A stretch of DNA of 18,100 nucleotides from Oscillospiraceae bacterium (GCA_017620315.1 JAFZQQ010000324.1:1-18100); one strand, 5' to 3'. Shown: positions 6,523-14,399, numbered from the stretch's first letter. The notes: generated by a model from the sequence alone, not told the origin. A program made the numbers and translations.

Positions 6523-6691
6523 GAGAAAATGCAATTTATTAGGTGTTAAACCGCAATATTTCGTGTCATTCTTAACAATTCTGCAATTTTATTATACCAT
6601 TCCATCTCCACTCGTGTTATCCGATTTTAAGCTGGTAAGGGAAAGTTTAAGGGAAAATTTTGAAGTGCCGCACGGCAGGAGTCATAAATCT
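6523..6691. other. AT-rich gap between attachment-site remnant and CBASS operon
   Basis: I see no gene. There are two direct copies of TAAGGGAAA 12 bp apart (6636-6644 and 6648-6656), which could be integrase arm sites, and a short GCCG/CGGC hairpin near 6667-6678 on the exit side of the last CBASS gene. On the minus strand an extended -10-like TGGTATAAT (6591-6599) points left but has a poor -35. Confidence 0.4.
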
Positions 6692-7198
6692 CTAAAGTCC
6701 AAACACTTCTTGAGGTTGCTTAAGCGGAGTTTCCTTAAGTACTATTTCAGAATTGCCTACAAAAACAGAGACATGTAACTGCCAGCTTAGATTAAGGTTT
6801 CCAACAATTATGAGAATTGGTTCAGGACAAAACAATTCTTTGCTTTTTGAAATTGCAAACATAGTTTGTTTGTCAGTTGCAGACGGTAGAGGGGAAGCGT
6901 TTGGATGATAATGCCATTCTCCAAGATAGTACTCTTCCCTATGCCAAAGTTTATCCAATTTGGAAAGTATGGAGTGCTTTCCTCTGATGAACGTTGTTGC
7001 TCGATGAATCGAATCTTGGGGTGGTCCAGTAATTTCATCAATTTCTGCCCAATGGAGATCAGGACTATAATGACCAATAAGAATTCCGCCAGTTTCCCTT
7101 GTGGAATACTTGGTGCAGAGTATCTTAAAATGCATAAGATTCTCATCAGATACTCTAATACCAAATTGCTTATCGTCACTTTGAAATTCGTGCATCAT
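6692..7198 (-). CDS. cap3: CBASS Cap3: JAMM/MPN isopeptidase
   Basis: A 168-aa JAB/MPN metalloprotease. The complete JAMM zinc site is visible: E35 in RETGGILIG, H96-x-H98-P in GEWHYHP, then S106 and D109, matching E...HxHPx6SxxD. In type II CBASS, Cap3 is the deubiquitinase-like enzyme that cleaves the CD-NTase off proteins to which Cap2 has attached it, countering activation. The gene overlaps the end of Cap2 by 4 bases (ATGA), so translation is coupled; a second ATG follows immediately (7195). It is the last gene of the operon, ending about 170 bp before a tRNA-like attachment remnant. The length is normal for the family. Confidence 0.93.
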   Translation of the reverse strand: MMHEFQSDDKQFGIRVSDENLMHFKILCTKYSTRETGGILIGHYSPDLHWAEIDEITGPPQDSIHRATTFIRGKHSILSKLDKLWHREEYYLGEWHYHPNASPLPSATDKQTMFAISKSKELFCPEPILIIVGNLNLSWQLHVSVFVGNSEIVLKETPLKQPQEVFGL

Positions 7199-9078
7199 AT
7201 CAAGTTGTACTCCGTTGCTACAGGCGAAAAACCTAAACGGAAGCCTTCTTTCTCCTTTGCTTCATAGATGGCAACAAGAGACCGAATTTCCGAATGAGCG
7301 ATAAAATGTTCAAGAGCATTTATCGACACACATGCAGCCATCCACATATCACCTGAACGGGCGGGGAAAAGAGGATGCCAACACCCTATTCCGTCACGAG
7401 GTAATTCTTCCGATGCATATTCTTTATAATCGTTTACCAAATGTGGTTCAAGTGCTTTAAGGTATGAATCGACAGATATACAATGATTTCTCACGAGGCA
7501 TAGATAAAGTCTTTTAGCACCTAATCCTACGGAGGCTGAAAACAACATTGCATGATCCACATTTAATGCAATCGACAGTAACCTAAGGACGGAGTCATTC
7601 CCTGTCGTATCAATTATTAAGTTGAACCTAGATAGATCCGGAATAAGCTTTTCGTGAATGTCAAGTGAGAGTTCCTTTTCGAGATACTCAACTTGAGCAT
7701 GTGGATTAATCTCTAATAAATGTGCAGCTAGAGCTTTGGCCTTATTTTCACCAATATTTTGCATTGCCAGAGTATGCCGACTCAGATTCCCTATTTCCAA
7801 GCTTTCATAGTCAATGCAACACAAATGCGTTGCGCCGGAACGAACTAGCAATTCACAGATGGAGGCGCCAAGACTTCCTGATCCGATAATTGCAATTTGT
7901 TTAGATGTAATACTGCTGGGTAGTACGCCGCGAGAAGAGACTGTATGAGCGCTCCAATTTTGACTTTTTAACCATGAAATCGGCATATCATCGGTAATGA
8001 TATTTCTTCGATCATTATTCCACCACCCCGCTTCGTTAGGACGGAAACCTCGACTGGCTCCGAGTTGGGTATAATTATTGTGCTTCTTCTTTCCGGATTG
8101 AAATTTGCTAACATTTCGCATCTGGCACGACATAATTGGTAGCTTTAAAGCCTGCCAAATCATTTCGGCAGGGTCTTCCCCAATGTGTCTAGGGGCAGGG
8201 TAACCAAACAGAACAAGATGAGAAACTCCATCTCTGCATCTTACTGCAAATAGTTTTAAAAGTTCGAGAAAGTCGATTCCTTGCGTATTGCAAGCTGCTT
8301 GCAGTTCCTTCAAAGTCATTGGCGCTTGCCAGATATTTACAACAGGAGGGGAAGATAGCTTTATCCACAAGGCATCTTCTCCTTCACTTTGGGTTGAGGT
8401 TAAAAAGGAACCCCAATGTAATTCATAGATGCATTCCGATTCATCGTATGATACGAATTTGCTTGTATAATAGAGCTTTGTGCCATTCAAGGACTTAGCA
8501 TAAACCTTAGCGATGCCATATTTTTTTGAAGAATCTTCCCATTGTATAAAAGAAACGCAGTCTTCGTTGAACGCAAATAATCCATTGTCCTGTGCAGGAT
8601 ACTGAGGAGATTCATAATAATCTCCAGATTGCAATAATTCGGATTTTGCTGCAGCATATATCCACGCGACTACCCGATTAATATGCCAATATAGTCGATC
8701 ATCAACTGTAGTTGGCTCCTTTTCTGGCGAGAATACGCCCAAGGAATTTGTCACAAAATCTAGACACAATTTACCGGGACGCCATGGATGGGAACTATCT
8801 TTCAAATAGTTGCAGTTTTGGTGAGGAAAAGTGTTCACTATCCCGTTGATCCGGCTTGGATATACATCAATGTCTCCAAATGGATATGTAGGATCTGCAA
8901 CAAGATACCATTCTGTTTTTTTAGGAACATTTTCATATTCATTTTCTATTTCAACGGAAAAATGTATATAAAAACGATCAATTGAAGAATCCCACAGCCA
9001 ATCGTCAATAATCCGAGCTTCAGCTATTTCTTCAAAGCGGCGTCGAGCCCTTTTGAGGTTTTCACTGGGACAAAACAT
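7195..9078 (-). CDS. cap2: CBASS Cap2: E2-E1 ubiquitin-ligase-like fusion
   Basis: A 627-aa fusion of an N-terminal E2-like domain and a C-terminal ThiF/E1 adenylation domain. E2: residues about 8-150, with probable catalytic C105 in PGKLCLD. A linker of about 240 residues follows. E1: ATP loop GSGSLG (399-404), D423 (CCIDYE), NLSRH, IDTTGND (about 488-495) and probable catalytic C566 in GIGCWHPLFPA. Known Cap2 enzymes adenylate the C-terminal residue of the CD-NTase, pass it through E1 and E2 cysteines and conjugate it to a target, priming nucleotide synthesis. It starts 2 bases after the CD-NTase stop and overlaps Cap3 by 4 bases. Having both E1 and E2 cysteines makes this the full-length (not E2-only) type. 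Confidence 0.94.
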   Translation of the reverse strand: MFCPSENLKRARRRFEEIAEARIIDDWLWDSSIDRFYIHFSVEIENEYENVPKKTEWYLVADPTYPFGDIDVYPSRINGIVNTFPHQNCNYLKDSSHPWRPGKLCLDFVTNSLGVFSPEKEPTTVDDRLYWHINRVVAWIYAAAKSELLQSGDYYESPQYPAQDNGLFAFNEDCVSFIQWEDSSKKYGIAKVYAKSLNGTKLYYTSKFVSYDESECIYELHWGSFLTSTQSEGEDALWIKLSSPPVVNIWQAPMTLKELQAACNTQGIDFLELLKLFAVRCRDGVSHLVLFGYPAPRHIGEDPAEMIWQALKLPIMSCQMRNVSKFQSGKKKHNNYTQLGASRGFRPNEAGWWNNDRRNIITDDMPISWLKSQNWSAHTVSSRGVLPSSITSKQIAIIGSGSLGASICELLVRSGATHLCCIDYESLEIGNLSRHTLAMQNIGENKAKALAAHLLEINPHAQVEYLEKELSLDIHEKLIPDLSRFNLIIDTTGNDSVLRLLSIALNVDHAMLFSASVGLGAKRLYLCLVRNHCISVDSYLKALEPHLVNDYKEYASEELPRDGIGCWHPLFPARSGDMWMAACVSINALEHFIAHSEIRSLVAIYEAKEKEGFRLGFSPVATEYNLI

Positions 9079-9080
9079 TT

Positions 9081-10172
9081 TTAGCCAAACCTTCCTGTTG
9101 GAATTGATGATGCTGGCTGAGTCCGTTGAGTATAACTGCCATACGGCCCCGAATACTTAGGGAATTCTTCGCAATTCATAAAGAAAGCTCGCCAGAGCTC
9201 GACGCTCTCTGAGATACTCTCACTCTCAAGCGCTGCCTTTGCAATCGGAGCAAACTTTTCCACATTGCTATAAAACAACTGGTAATCGTGCTCTGTGAGC
9301 TTCTCAAAAACGTCGTGCTCAGGGACACCGCGATCTGCCAAATAGGGTTTGGTTGGGTGATTGGCAACAATATAATCAAAAGTTTTTGTAATACCTTCCG
9401 CAATGCTAGTTATTCCATTAGGACAGCAGTCACCGATGAAATGCTCGAGGGGATAGCTTTTCGGATTCTTGATGTCTGGCATACTAACTCGTTTCCACCA
9501 TTTAAGGGCTTTGACAACATGTGTAAAATGCCCATTACACAGTTGGTTTTTTTCTCGTGTCCACCTAATCTGCTCAAGAGGATGTGTCCGATACCATACA
9601 TTATCATCATAGTCGGGAATTAAAAGTGGTTCCTCGCGCCAAGAGCTTTTTTCATCCATTTGAAAAAAAGACTCTTGTGCAACTGCACCGTCAAATCGTT
9701 GACCAGATTTGTTCATCTCATATATATCATCAATACTATATGCTTCTGAAAGATTTGCCTTTCGAATCTCGGATTTTGTCTCTTCGCTAGGTGCAGCAGT
9801 AATAACTAAGTCCATATCCACTTTATCCAAAGTAATTCCAATAGAACGCGACTGCTGCCGATGGTTTTCATAGTATTTCTCCACAAAAGGCATTACGATG
9901 CTAAATGCTTCTATGGGAGTGACTACAGAATGGTCGATATTGGTTACTGCAATTACATCGACATCAACTCTGTGACCATCCTCCGGTTTAATAATAGTAG
10001 CTCGTTTGTAGCTTCCTTGCAGGAAAGATTCAATAAGTATATCTTTAGTGATTTCGTCTTCTTTTAGACGTTCGCGCAATTCTTTGTGTGCGGTTTTTAG
10101 ATGATTCTCTAAATCCGATGAAAGGCGTATATTTGAAATGAAGTCACTAAAATAAGTGGAAATCTCGCTCAT
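9081..10172 (-). CDS. cdnD: CBASS CD-NTase (cyclic oligonucleotide synthase, probably CdnD-like)
   Basis: A 363-aa cGAS/DncV-like nucleotidyltransferase. ATG 10172 is preferred over the in-frame GTG 10178 because AAAGGAGG lies 9 bases before the ATG but only 3 before the GTG. Active site: G53-S54 (LQGSYKR), D70-x-D72 (RVDVDVI) and a third acidic position at D119/D121 (KVDMDLV). The rest is a helical OAS-C-like domain. The C-terminus (SYTQRTQPASSIPTGRFG) is unstructured-looking and ends in glycine, as needed for conjugation by Cap2. Pairing with a SAVED effector suggests a cyclic trinucleotide product; clade D enzymes next to Cap4 are known to make these, but the product cannot be read from the sequence. 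Confidence 0.93.
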   Translation of the reverse strand: MSEISTYFSDFISNIRLSSDLENHLKTAHKELRERLKEDEITKDILIESFLQGSYKRATIIKPEDGHRVDVDVIAVTNIDHSVVTPIEAFSIVMPFVEKYYENHRQQSRSIGITLDKVDMDLVITAAPSEETKSEIRKANLSEAYSIDDIYEMNKSGQRFDGAVAQESFFQMDEKSSWREEPLLIPDYDDNVWYRTHPLEQIRWTREKNQLCNGHFTHVVKALKWWKRVSMPDIKNPKSYPLEHFIGDCCPNGITSIAEGITKTFDYIVANHPTKPYLADRGVPEHDVFEKLTEHDYQLFYSNVEKFAPIAKAALESESISESVELWRAFFMNCEEFPKYSGPYGSYTQRTQPASSIPTGRFG

Positions 10173-10191
10173 GTACACAAGCCTCCTTTAG

Positions 10192-11574
10192 TCAATTAAG
10201 TGAAATAGATGGAGTATATGAGCAATTTGCTTCCTGCTCAAAATCATATTCGTAGAGAGTGCATTTTCCAAATCCTCTAGAGGCACGCCCGAGGAAAAAC
10301 ATAAAAGCATTGGGCGCAGCAGAAAAAATATGAAGACGTGCCTGCTTTTGATTTGCGCTACGCGCTTTTAGTGCGGAACAAATTGAACCGACTAATGCCA
10401 TAGCGTGGGTTCCGTTTTGAATAGAAAAACTTGTAGCAATTGTCTTTTCTACGGAGCAGCTGATAATCCGACCAATCGGCAATGAAACGCCATTTATATA
10501 CTGTTCAACATCAGCTTTTATCTCTTGGGAAAAATTAATAATTAATGCAGTGTCAGATAGCTCCGATGAATAAATACTATTGTCCACAATAAGCTCTGGA
10601 TAACTAATAATTTGACAGGAGTTCATTTGCCAAAGTTCATAGCCCTTAGCTGTTTTCTGAATAGGGAAGATGTCAACGCCTGACTTGGTATCAAGAATTT
10701 GACCTATCAAAAAAGCAATAGAGCTATGAGTTTCTAAATGAAGCTCGTACGATACCTCTTGGTTGGTGTTTTGTTCTATAAATGCACGAACGCTCGGAAG
10801 AATGTCTTTGTTCCAATCGTACTCTGGCTTTATATGCCTTCCATTAAATCTGTCGCGCAAATCAAGCATTTTCGCACTATGCACTATAGCCTTACCCGCG
10901 CCGCGAGAAAAGCTCAATATACAGAGGGCTGTGCGATCATTTGTAAATTCGCCGGCAAGCATACGAAAGCGGGATAATATGCACTCATTTAATTCTTCGC
11001 GGCTAGTACTTCCGCCTTGGGTTGATTTTAGTAATTCATCTGCAAGAAGGTTCATTGCAATAAAATGAGTCTGATCGTACAATAAATTAAGCCCTACACT
11101 TGACATATAGTGAGAGAGAGAATCACGCATGATTGCTTGCAGATATTCTTGATCATTGGGCAATACATGAACACAGATATCAGCGTTATCTAGCAATGTA
11201 GTATCAAACCCAGCAAGCGAATCCATAGCCTCTTTATCGCACTGGCCGCTTTTGTATTTCTTTATAGAATTAATAAACGTTTTTGCTGCTTTTGGACAAT
11301 TCCCAATGATTGTCAATTCATACGTTGGGCTATTGCAATCTTTGTACAATTCGGTAATCCATTTTTTTAAATCTCCAGGTGCAAAAGAATTATCAGTTGA
11401 CTTAACTTGAATTGCCATTTTTACTTTGCCCTTAGAAAGCAAAGCAATATCAACTTTATCACCTATAGTAGGATACTCTATGGATATTCTGTCCCAATCA
11501 GAATCTGTAAGAGACTTTATAACAGCAGCAAGACCTTGGTATACATATCCTCTGCTTCCCTCAATACCACCCAA
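10192..11574 (-). CDS. cap4: CBASS Cap4: DUF4297 nuclease-SAVED effector
   Basis: A 460-aa effector. The start is taken as TTG 11574, with AAAGGCGGG 6 bases upstream. A GTG at 11592 is in frame but lies only about 8 bases from the predicted transcription start and has no ribosome site. N-terminus (1-150): DUF4297-type PD-(D/E)xK nuclease with GSRGYVYQG and D42...Q56-V-K58 (VDIAL...IQVKST). C-terminus (about 240-460): SAVED sensor with HIFSAAPNAFMFFLGR...YEY, the hallmark of this CARF-related fold. In characterised Cap4 proteins, cyclic trinucleotide binding to SAVED drives oligomerisation and indiscriminate double-stranded DNA cleavage, killing the infected cell. First gene of the operon; its stop is 19 bp before the CD-NTase ATG. 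Confidence 0.9.
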   Translation of the reverse strand: MGGIEGSRGYVYQGLAAVIKSLTDSDWDRISIEYPTIGDKVDIALLSKGKVKMAIQVKSTDNSFAPGDLKKWITELYKDCNSPTYELTIIGNCPKAAKTFINSIKKYKSGQCDKEAMDSLAGFDTTLLDNADICVHVLPNDQEYLQAIMRDSLSHYMSSVGLNLLYDQTHFIAMNLLADELLKSTQGGSTSREELNECILSRFRMLAGEFTNDRTALCILSFSRGAGKAIVHSAKMLDLRDRFNGRHIKPEYDWNKDILPSVRAFIEQNTNQEVSYELHLETHSSIAFLIGQILDTKSGVDIFPIQKTAKGYELWQMNSCQIISYPELIVDNSIYSSELSDTALIINFSQEIKADVEQYINGVSLPIGRIISCSVEKTIATSFSIQNGTHAMALVGSICSALKARSANQKQARLHIFSAAPNAFMFFLGRASRGFGKCTLYEYDFEQEANCSYTPSISLN

Positions 11575-11606
11575 AATAATCCCGCCTTTCACCTATTTCT
11601 AGAGAA

Positions 11607-11635
11607 ATTATACCATATCTTGTACTAACGTGCAA
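11607..11635 (-). promoter_or_regulatory. SigA promoter of the CBASS operon
   Basis: Minus strand: -35 TTGCAC (11630-11635), 17-bp spacer, extended -10 TGGTATAAT with TATAAT at 11607-11612. Transcription should start near 11600, giving a leader of about 26 bases. This is the only good promoter for the four genes and has no obvious operator. Confidence 0.85.
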
Positions 11636-11748
11636 TAGATTGCAACAATAAAAAAGCTATTTAGTAATACAACACAGCAAGCGTTGCAATAATTCTTTCA
11701 TAATGTCCACCTGCGATGTTGCTGCCAGTTATAACCACATATCCTCAA

Positions 11749-11793
11749 AATTCAGACACCTTTGCGGTTTATAATCGCAAAGGTGTCTGAATT
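11749..11793 (-). terminator. 18-bp hairpin terminator after the Fic gene
   Basis: Arms 11749-11766 and 11776-11793 are perfectly complementary with a 9-base loop. On the minus strand the stem is followed by TTTTGAGG, a short T-run, and it lies 10 bases after the Fic stop codon. It should keep Fic transcription out of the CBASS promoter. The 11636-11748 stretch beside it is AT-rich with no feature I can name. Confidence 0.75.
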
Positions 11794-11803
11794 CAATCTT
11801 TAA

Positions 11804-12904
11804 TCATATTTTATTCTTCACCAAATAGCTCAACTCCCAGTGACCGTTTCGCTTGCCGTTCTCGCGGCGAATCCAGCCTTTTTCCTGCATGGTCTCCATT
11901 CTGCGCTTGATTGTGCGCTCCGATTTTCCAACCAGCGCAGCCAACTCTTTCTGCGTGACAGCGGGATTAGCGGCAATCGCTCGCAGTAGCGCAAGCTCAT
12001 CCAATGTACAATTCAAAGTGCCATCTTGGCACTTTGGAGCTTTGCTGTTGGCACTTTGAACCTCTTGCTTCTTATAATCGACATGGAGATAGCGGTTTTT
12101 CAGCTCGTGCTTCGCGCCGAGCAGCAGGTTTTCAAAAAACTGCTCAAGAAAATCGCTCGTCGCATGGACGCCGTTTTGAAGGTCGTTGTAATTGGCACGA
12201 ACCAGCGCATTGCGAAAATACCACGAGTTCTCTGCAAACACATCATTGTTCACCATAAAGCCGAAGGTTTTCAGATACTTGACAATGAAAACGGCGGTCG
12301 CTCTCGTGTTGCCCTCGCAGAACGGGTGGATCTGCCAGATGCCGGAGGCAAATGCGGCAATGTGCCGAGTTGCCTCGGTTGCGGTGAGCTTATCGTAGGA
12401 AAACTGCTTTTCCTGCGAAAAGTCGTAGTCTAGCGTGTCGCGGATGCTGTCGTAGGCGGCATACAGCACCGTCGCGCCATTCAGCACCCATTCTTTCTTG
12501 GTAATGTTGTATTCGCGGAACTTCCCTGCATGGTCAAAGACACCGGAAAACAGACGACGGTGAATGCTTTGCAACTCAGCGGGCGAGAACTGAAAGGTCT
12601 TCTCTCCAAGCAATTCGGTGATCCGCGTGGAGACGATATCCGCCTCCATTGTGCCATCCTCAAGGGCTTTCCGATTCTCGCGCTGCTCATAGTAGCTTTC
12701 GATGCGGCGCTTCGCTTCGGGAAGATCGATGCTTCCCTCGATATGCTCCTTTGCGGTTTCGAGCAGGTAGTCCGAGGTGGTCAGCCCGTCTACCGCCTGA
12801 AGGCCGATGGCTGTCTGCCATGCCGCGCTCTTTTCCGCGCGCTCTGGTTCACCTTGGCGGATGTATTCACTTAGCTCAAGCTGCCAATCGTTTTTGTTAG
12901 GCAT
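11804..12904 (-). CDS. Fic-domain protein (AMPylase-like) with N-terminal inhibitory-type helix and winged helix
   Basis: A 366-aa Fic/DOC protein. ATG 12904 follows GAAAGGGC. N-terminal residues 26-75 (AAWQTAIGLQAVDG...SYYEQR) resemble the VbhA-type antitoxin helix fused to many Fic proteins. The Fic core spans about 95-270 with motif HPFCEGNTR (193-201), a variant of HPFx(D/E)GNGR with Thr in place of the second Gly. H193, E197, N199 and R201 are kept, so AMP transfer is plausible. The C-terminus (320-362) is a winged helix (TQKELAALVGKSERTIKRRM), suggesting a DNA-linked or self-regulatory role. A linker (about 285-300) is encoded by a GTGCCA palindrome. Function could be toxin-like or regulatory; the target is unknown. 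Confidence 0.9.
   Translation of the reverse strand: MPNKNDWQLELSEYIRQGEPERAEKSAAWQTAIGLQAVDGLTTSDYLLETAKEHIEGSIDLPEAKRRIESYYEQRENRKALEDGTMEADIVSTRITELLGEKTFQFSPAELQSIHRRLFSGVFDHAGKFREYNITKKEWVLNGATVLYAAYDSIRDTLDYDFSQEKQFSYDKLTATEATRHIAAFASGIWQIHPFCEGNTRATAVFIVKYLKTFGFMVNNDVFAENSWYFRNALVRANYNDLQNGVHATSDFLEQFFENLLLGAKHELKNRYLHVDYKKQEVQSANSKAPKCQDGTLNCTLDELALLRAIAANPAVTQKELAALVGKSERTIKRRMETMQEKGWIRRENGKRNGHWELSYLVKNKI
12014..12058. repeat. Translated GTGCCA palindrome in the Fic linker
   Basis: CAAAGTGCCA (12014-12023) and TGGCACTTTG (12027-12036) form a 10-bp inverted repeat with a 3-base loop, and TTGGCACTTTG recurs directly at 12048-12058, 22 bp further on. It falls between the Fic core and the winged helix, where an inserted peptide would be tolerated, and resembles the core of the 6215-6292 palindromes. 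Confidence 0.7.
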
Positions 12905-12984
12905 CTACATCAGCCCTTTCCGTATCTGCACAATTGCAAAAAAGTACAAAACTATCATTATTACAATACATCATTTCAGCTAGT

Positions 12985-13013
12985 ATTATATAGCAAATTC
13001 GCTCAAAAGTCAA
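12985..13013 (-). promoter_or_regulatory. SigA promoter of the Fic gene
   Basis: Minus strand: -35 TTGACT (13008-13013), 17-bp spacer, -10 TATAAT (12985-12990). The leader is about 75 bases long. The -35 overlaps the T-run side of the upstream gene's terminator, so the Fic gene is its own transcription unit. Confidence 0.85.
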
Positions 13014-13050
13014 AAACGCTTTTGAGGATATAAACCACAAAAGCGTTTTT
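13012..13050 (-). terminator. Rho-independent terminator of the Xre-type regulator
   Basis: AAAAACGCTTTTG (13012-13024) pairs perfectly with 13038-13050 across a 13-base loop. Read leftward it ends in TTTTT and begins 2 bases after the regulator's stop codon. Confidence 0.85.
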
Positions 13051-13052
13051 AG

Positions 13053-13286
13053 TCATTTTTCAGCCAGCTTATCCATCCCTGTCTCCAAAGCAACGGAAAT
13101 CTTATAGAATGTCTCAACCGAAAAGTTGTACCGGGTCTTTTCACTTTCAATTTGGCGGATGAAGTCATGCGACAAACCGACCATTTCCGCCAGTTGCGCC
13201 GATGTTAGTCCCTTTTCTTTGCGATACTTTTTAATGTTGCGTCGTATTGTATCGTAAATCTGGGAGTCAAATTCAAGTTCTTTCAT
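13053..13286 (-). CDS. Small Xre/Cro-type HTH transcriptional regulator
   Basis: A 77-aa HTH_3 protein. ATG 13286 is chosen because AGGTGA lies about 8 bases upstream; GTG 13298 and ATG 13295 are in frame but sit on the ribosome site. The helix-turn-helix is at about residues 19-50 (KGLTSAQLAEMVGLSHDFIRQIES), and the rest is the helical tail typical of this family. It is a DNA-binding dimer, with no extra domain for sensing. It is transcribed divergently from the coiled-coil/resolvase genes, so it could control the 13299-13430 interval; a TATACT -10-like hexamer sits upstream on its strand but lacks a good -35. Confidence 0.9.
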   Translation of the reverse strand: MKELEFDSQIYDTIRRNIKKYRKEKGLTSAQLAEMVGLSHDFIRQIESEKTRYNFSVETFYKISVALETGMDKLAEK

Positions 13287-13358
13287 TGTAGCCATCACCT
13301 AACAAAAGTATAATCAAGCTCCTGTCAGATGTATGTTAGCCAATGACTCACATTTATA

Positions 13359-13386
13359 TTGATATTCCGCCGACTTGTGTTATAAT
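13359..13386 (+). promoter_or_regulatory. Promoter of the small coiled-coil gene
   Basis: -35 TTGATA (13359-13364), 16-bp spacer, extended -10 TGTTATAAT with TATAAT at 13381-13386. The start is expected near 13393, about 38 bases before ATG 13431. It lies in the divergent gap shared with the HTH regulator. Confidence 0.8.
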
Positions 13387-13430
13387 TGTGAGGTAATAAC
13401 TAAAATATTGGCATATTGCGAGGTGAAGCG

Positions 13431-13658
13431 ATGGACGCACGAAAGGACCTGTTGCTGAAATCTGCCGCGAGGCTTTACAGTCTCGGCGTGGATTTGGAGA
13501 TGGCGCGGGATAAGCTGAAAAAGCTGGTGGATCAGGGTGTTCCCTACGATTCCAAGGAGATGAAGGACGCCTACCGCGAGTTCTCGGAGCTGGACGCGCA
13601 GTGGAAAGAGCTGGAACGACAGCATATCGAGCTGCGCGACGAGATCGAGCAGGGGTAA
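13431..13658 (+). CDS. Small helical/coiled-coil protein of unknown function
   Basis: A 75-aa highly charged protein. ATG 13431 follows GAGGTG by 7 bases, which is better than an in-frame ATG at 13416. It is nearly all predicted helix: residues 1-35 (LLLKSAARLYSLGVDLEMARDKLKKL), a turn with GVPYD, then a heptad-like DAYREFSELDAQWKELERQ. No catalytic motif. Short proteins like this commonly sit beside resolvases in Clostridial elements, but I cannot assign a family. The resolvase follows about 100 bp downstream, possibly on the same transcript. Confidence 0.75.
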   Translation: MDARKDLLLKSAARLYSLGVDLEMARDKLKKLVDQGVPYDSKEMKDAYREFSELDAQWKELERQHIELRDEIEQG

Positions 13659-13719
13659 TCTCACTTTTGACTGAAAACTGAATCATCAATCAAGGTTTCC
13701 TCCAACGGGCATAATAAAA

Positions 13720-13737
13720 GCGCCGAACCATCGGCGC
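13720..13737 (+). promoter_or_regulatory. GC hairpin in the resolvase leader
   Basis: GCGCCGA (13720-13726) pairs with TCGGCGC (13731-13737) across a 4-base loop, ending 6 bases before the GGAGGG used by ATG 13755. There is no T-run, so it is not a classical terminator; it may be a recombinase binding site or affect translation. Confidence 0.5.
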
Positions 13738-13754
13738 AGATTGGAGGGAAGCAT

Positions 13755-14399
13755 ATGAATGGTATCACCTACGGGTATATCCGGGTATCGTCGAAGGACC
13801 AGAACGAGGACCGGCAGCGCGTCGCCATGCACGACGCTGGCGTGGACGAGCGGCATATCTTCATGGACAAGCAGAGCGGCAAGGATTTCGACCGTCCCGG
13901 CTGGCGGAGTGTGCTGCGAAAGCTCAAACCGGGCGACACGCTGATTGTCAAGAGCATCGACCGGCTGGGCCGCAACTACGACGAGATCCTTGACCAATGG
14001 CGGTTCATCACGAAGGAGAAGCTGGCGCACATCGTCGTGCTCGATATGCCGCTGCTCGACACGCGGCAGGGACGCGATTTGACCGGCACGCTGATCGCCG
14101 ACATTGTGTTGCAGCTTTTGAGCTACGTTGCCCAGACCGAGCGCGAGTTCATCCGCCAAAGGCAGGCGGAGGGCATCGCGGCGGCAAAGGAGCGCGGCGT
14201 CCGCTTCGGGCGAAAGCCTTTGGAACGTCCGCCCGAGTATGAGATGGTCAAAGCCATGTGGCAACTCGGCACGGTTTCGGCGCGAGAAGCAGCGGCACGG
14301 CTGAGTGTCGCGCACAAGACGTTCCTGAAATGGATTCGCAGCGACCACGCGGAAAAATGTACACCTTTGGCACCATGCCCCGGAAACCTTGATACATAG
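13755..14399 (+). CDS. Serine recombinase (resolvase/invertase family)
   Basis: A 214-aa small serine recombinase. ATG 13755 follows GGAGGG. The N-terminal catalytic domain contains R10-V-S12 (GYIRVSSKDQ, S12 the nucleophile) and the DRLGR motif (D69-R70...R73). A long E-helix follows (about 105-140), then a C-terminal helix-turn-helix at about 172-205 (TVSAREAAARLSVAHKTFLKWI). It makes 2-bp-staggered double breaks via a phosphoserine link to resolve or invert DNA between res/gix-like sites. It is too short to be a large integrase. It sits directly upstream of a restriction-modification locus, where it could have helped transfer or rearrange that locus. Confidence 0.95.
   Translation: MNGITYGYIRVSSKDQNEDRQRVAMHDAGVDERHIFMDKQSGKDFDRPGWRSVLRKLKPGDTLIVKSIDRLGRNYDEILDQWRFITKEKLAHIVVLDMPLLDTRQGRDLTGTLIADIVLQLLSYVAQTEREFIRQRQAEGIAAAKERGVRFGRKPLERPPEYEMVKAMWQLGTVSAREAAARLSVAHKTFLKWIRSDHAEKCTPLAPCPGNLDT

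Noticed and set aside
6498..6590. A complete tRNA gene
   Set aside because: Only the 3' 25 bases fit; the 5' T-stem, anticodon and D arms and 5' acceptor strand are absent.
6410..6778. A 122-codon plus-strand frame in the seam
   Set aside because: It runs through the terminator and the tRNA remnant into the antisense of Cap3, and has no ribosome site or family resemblance.
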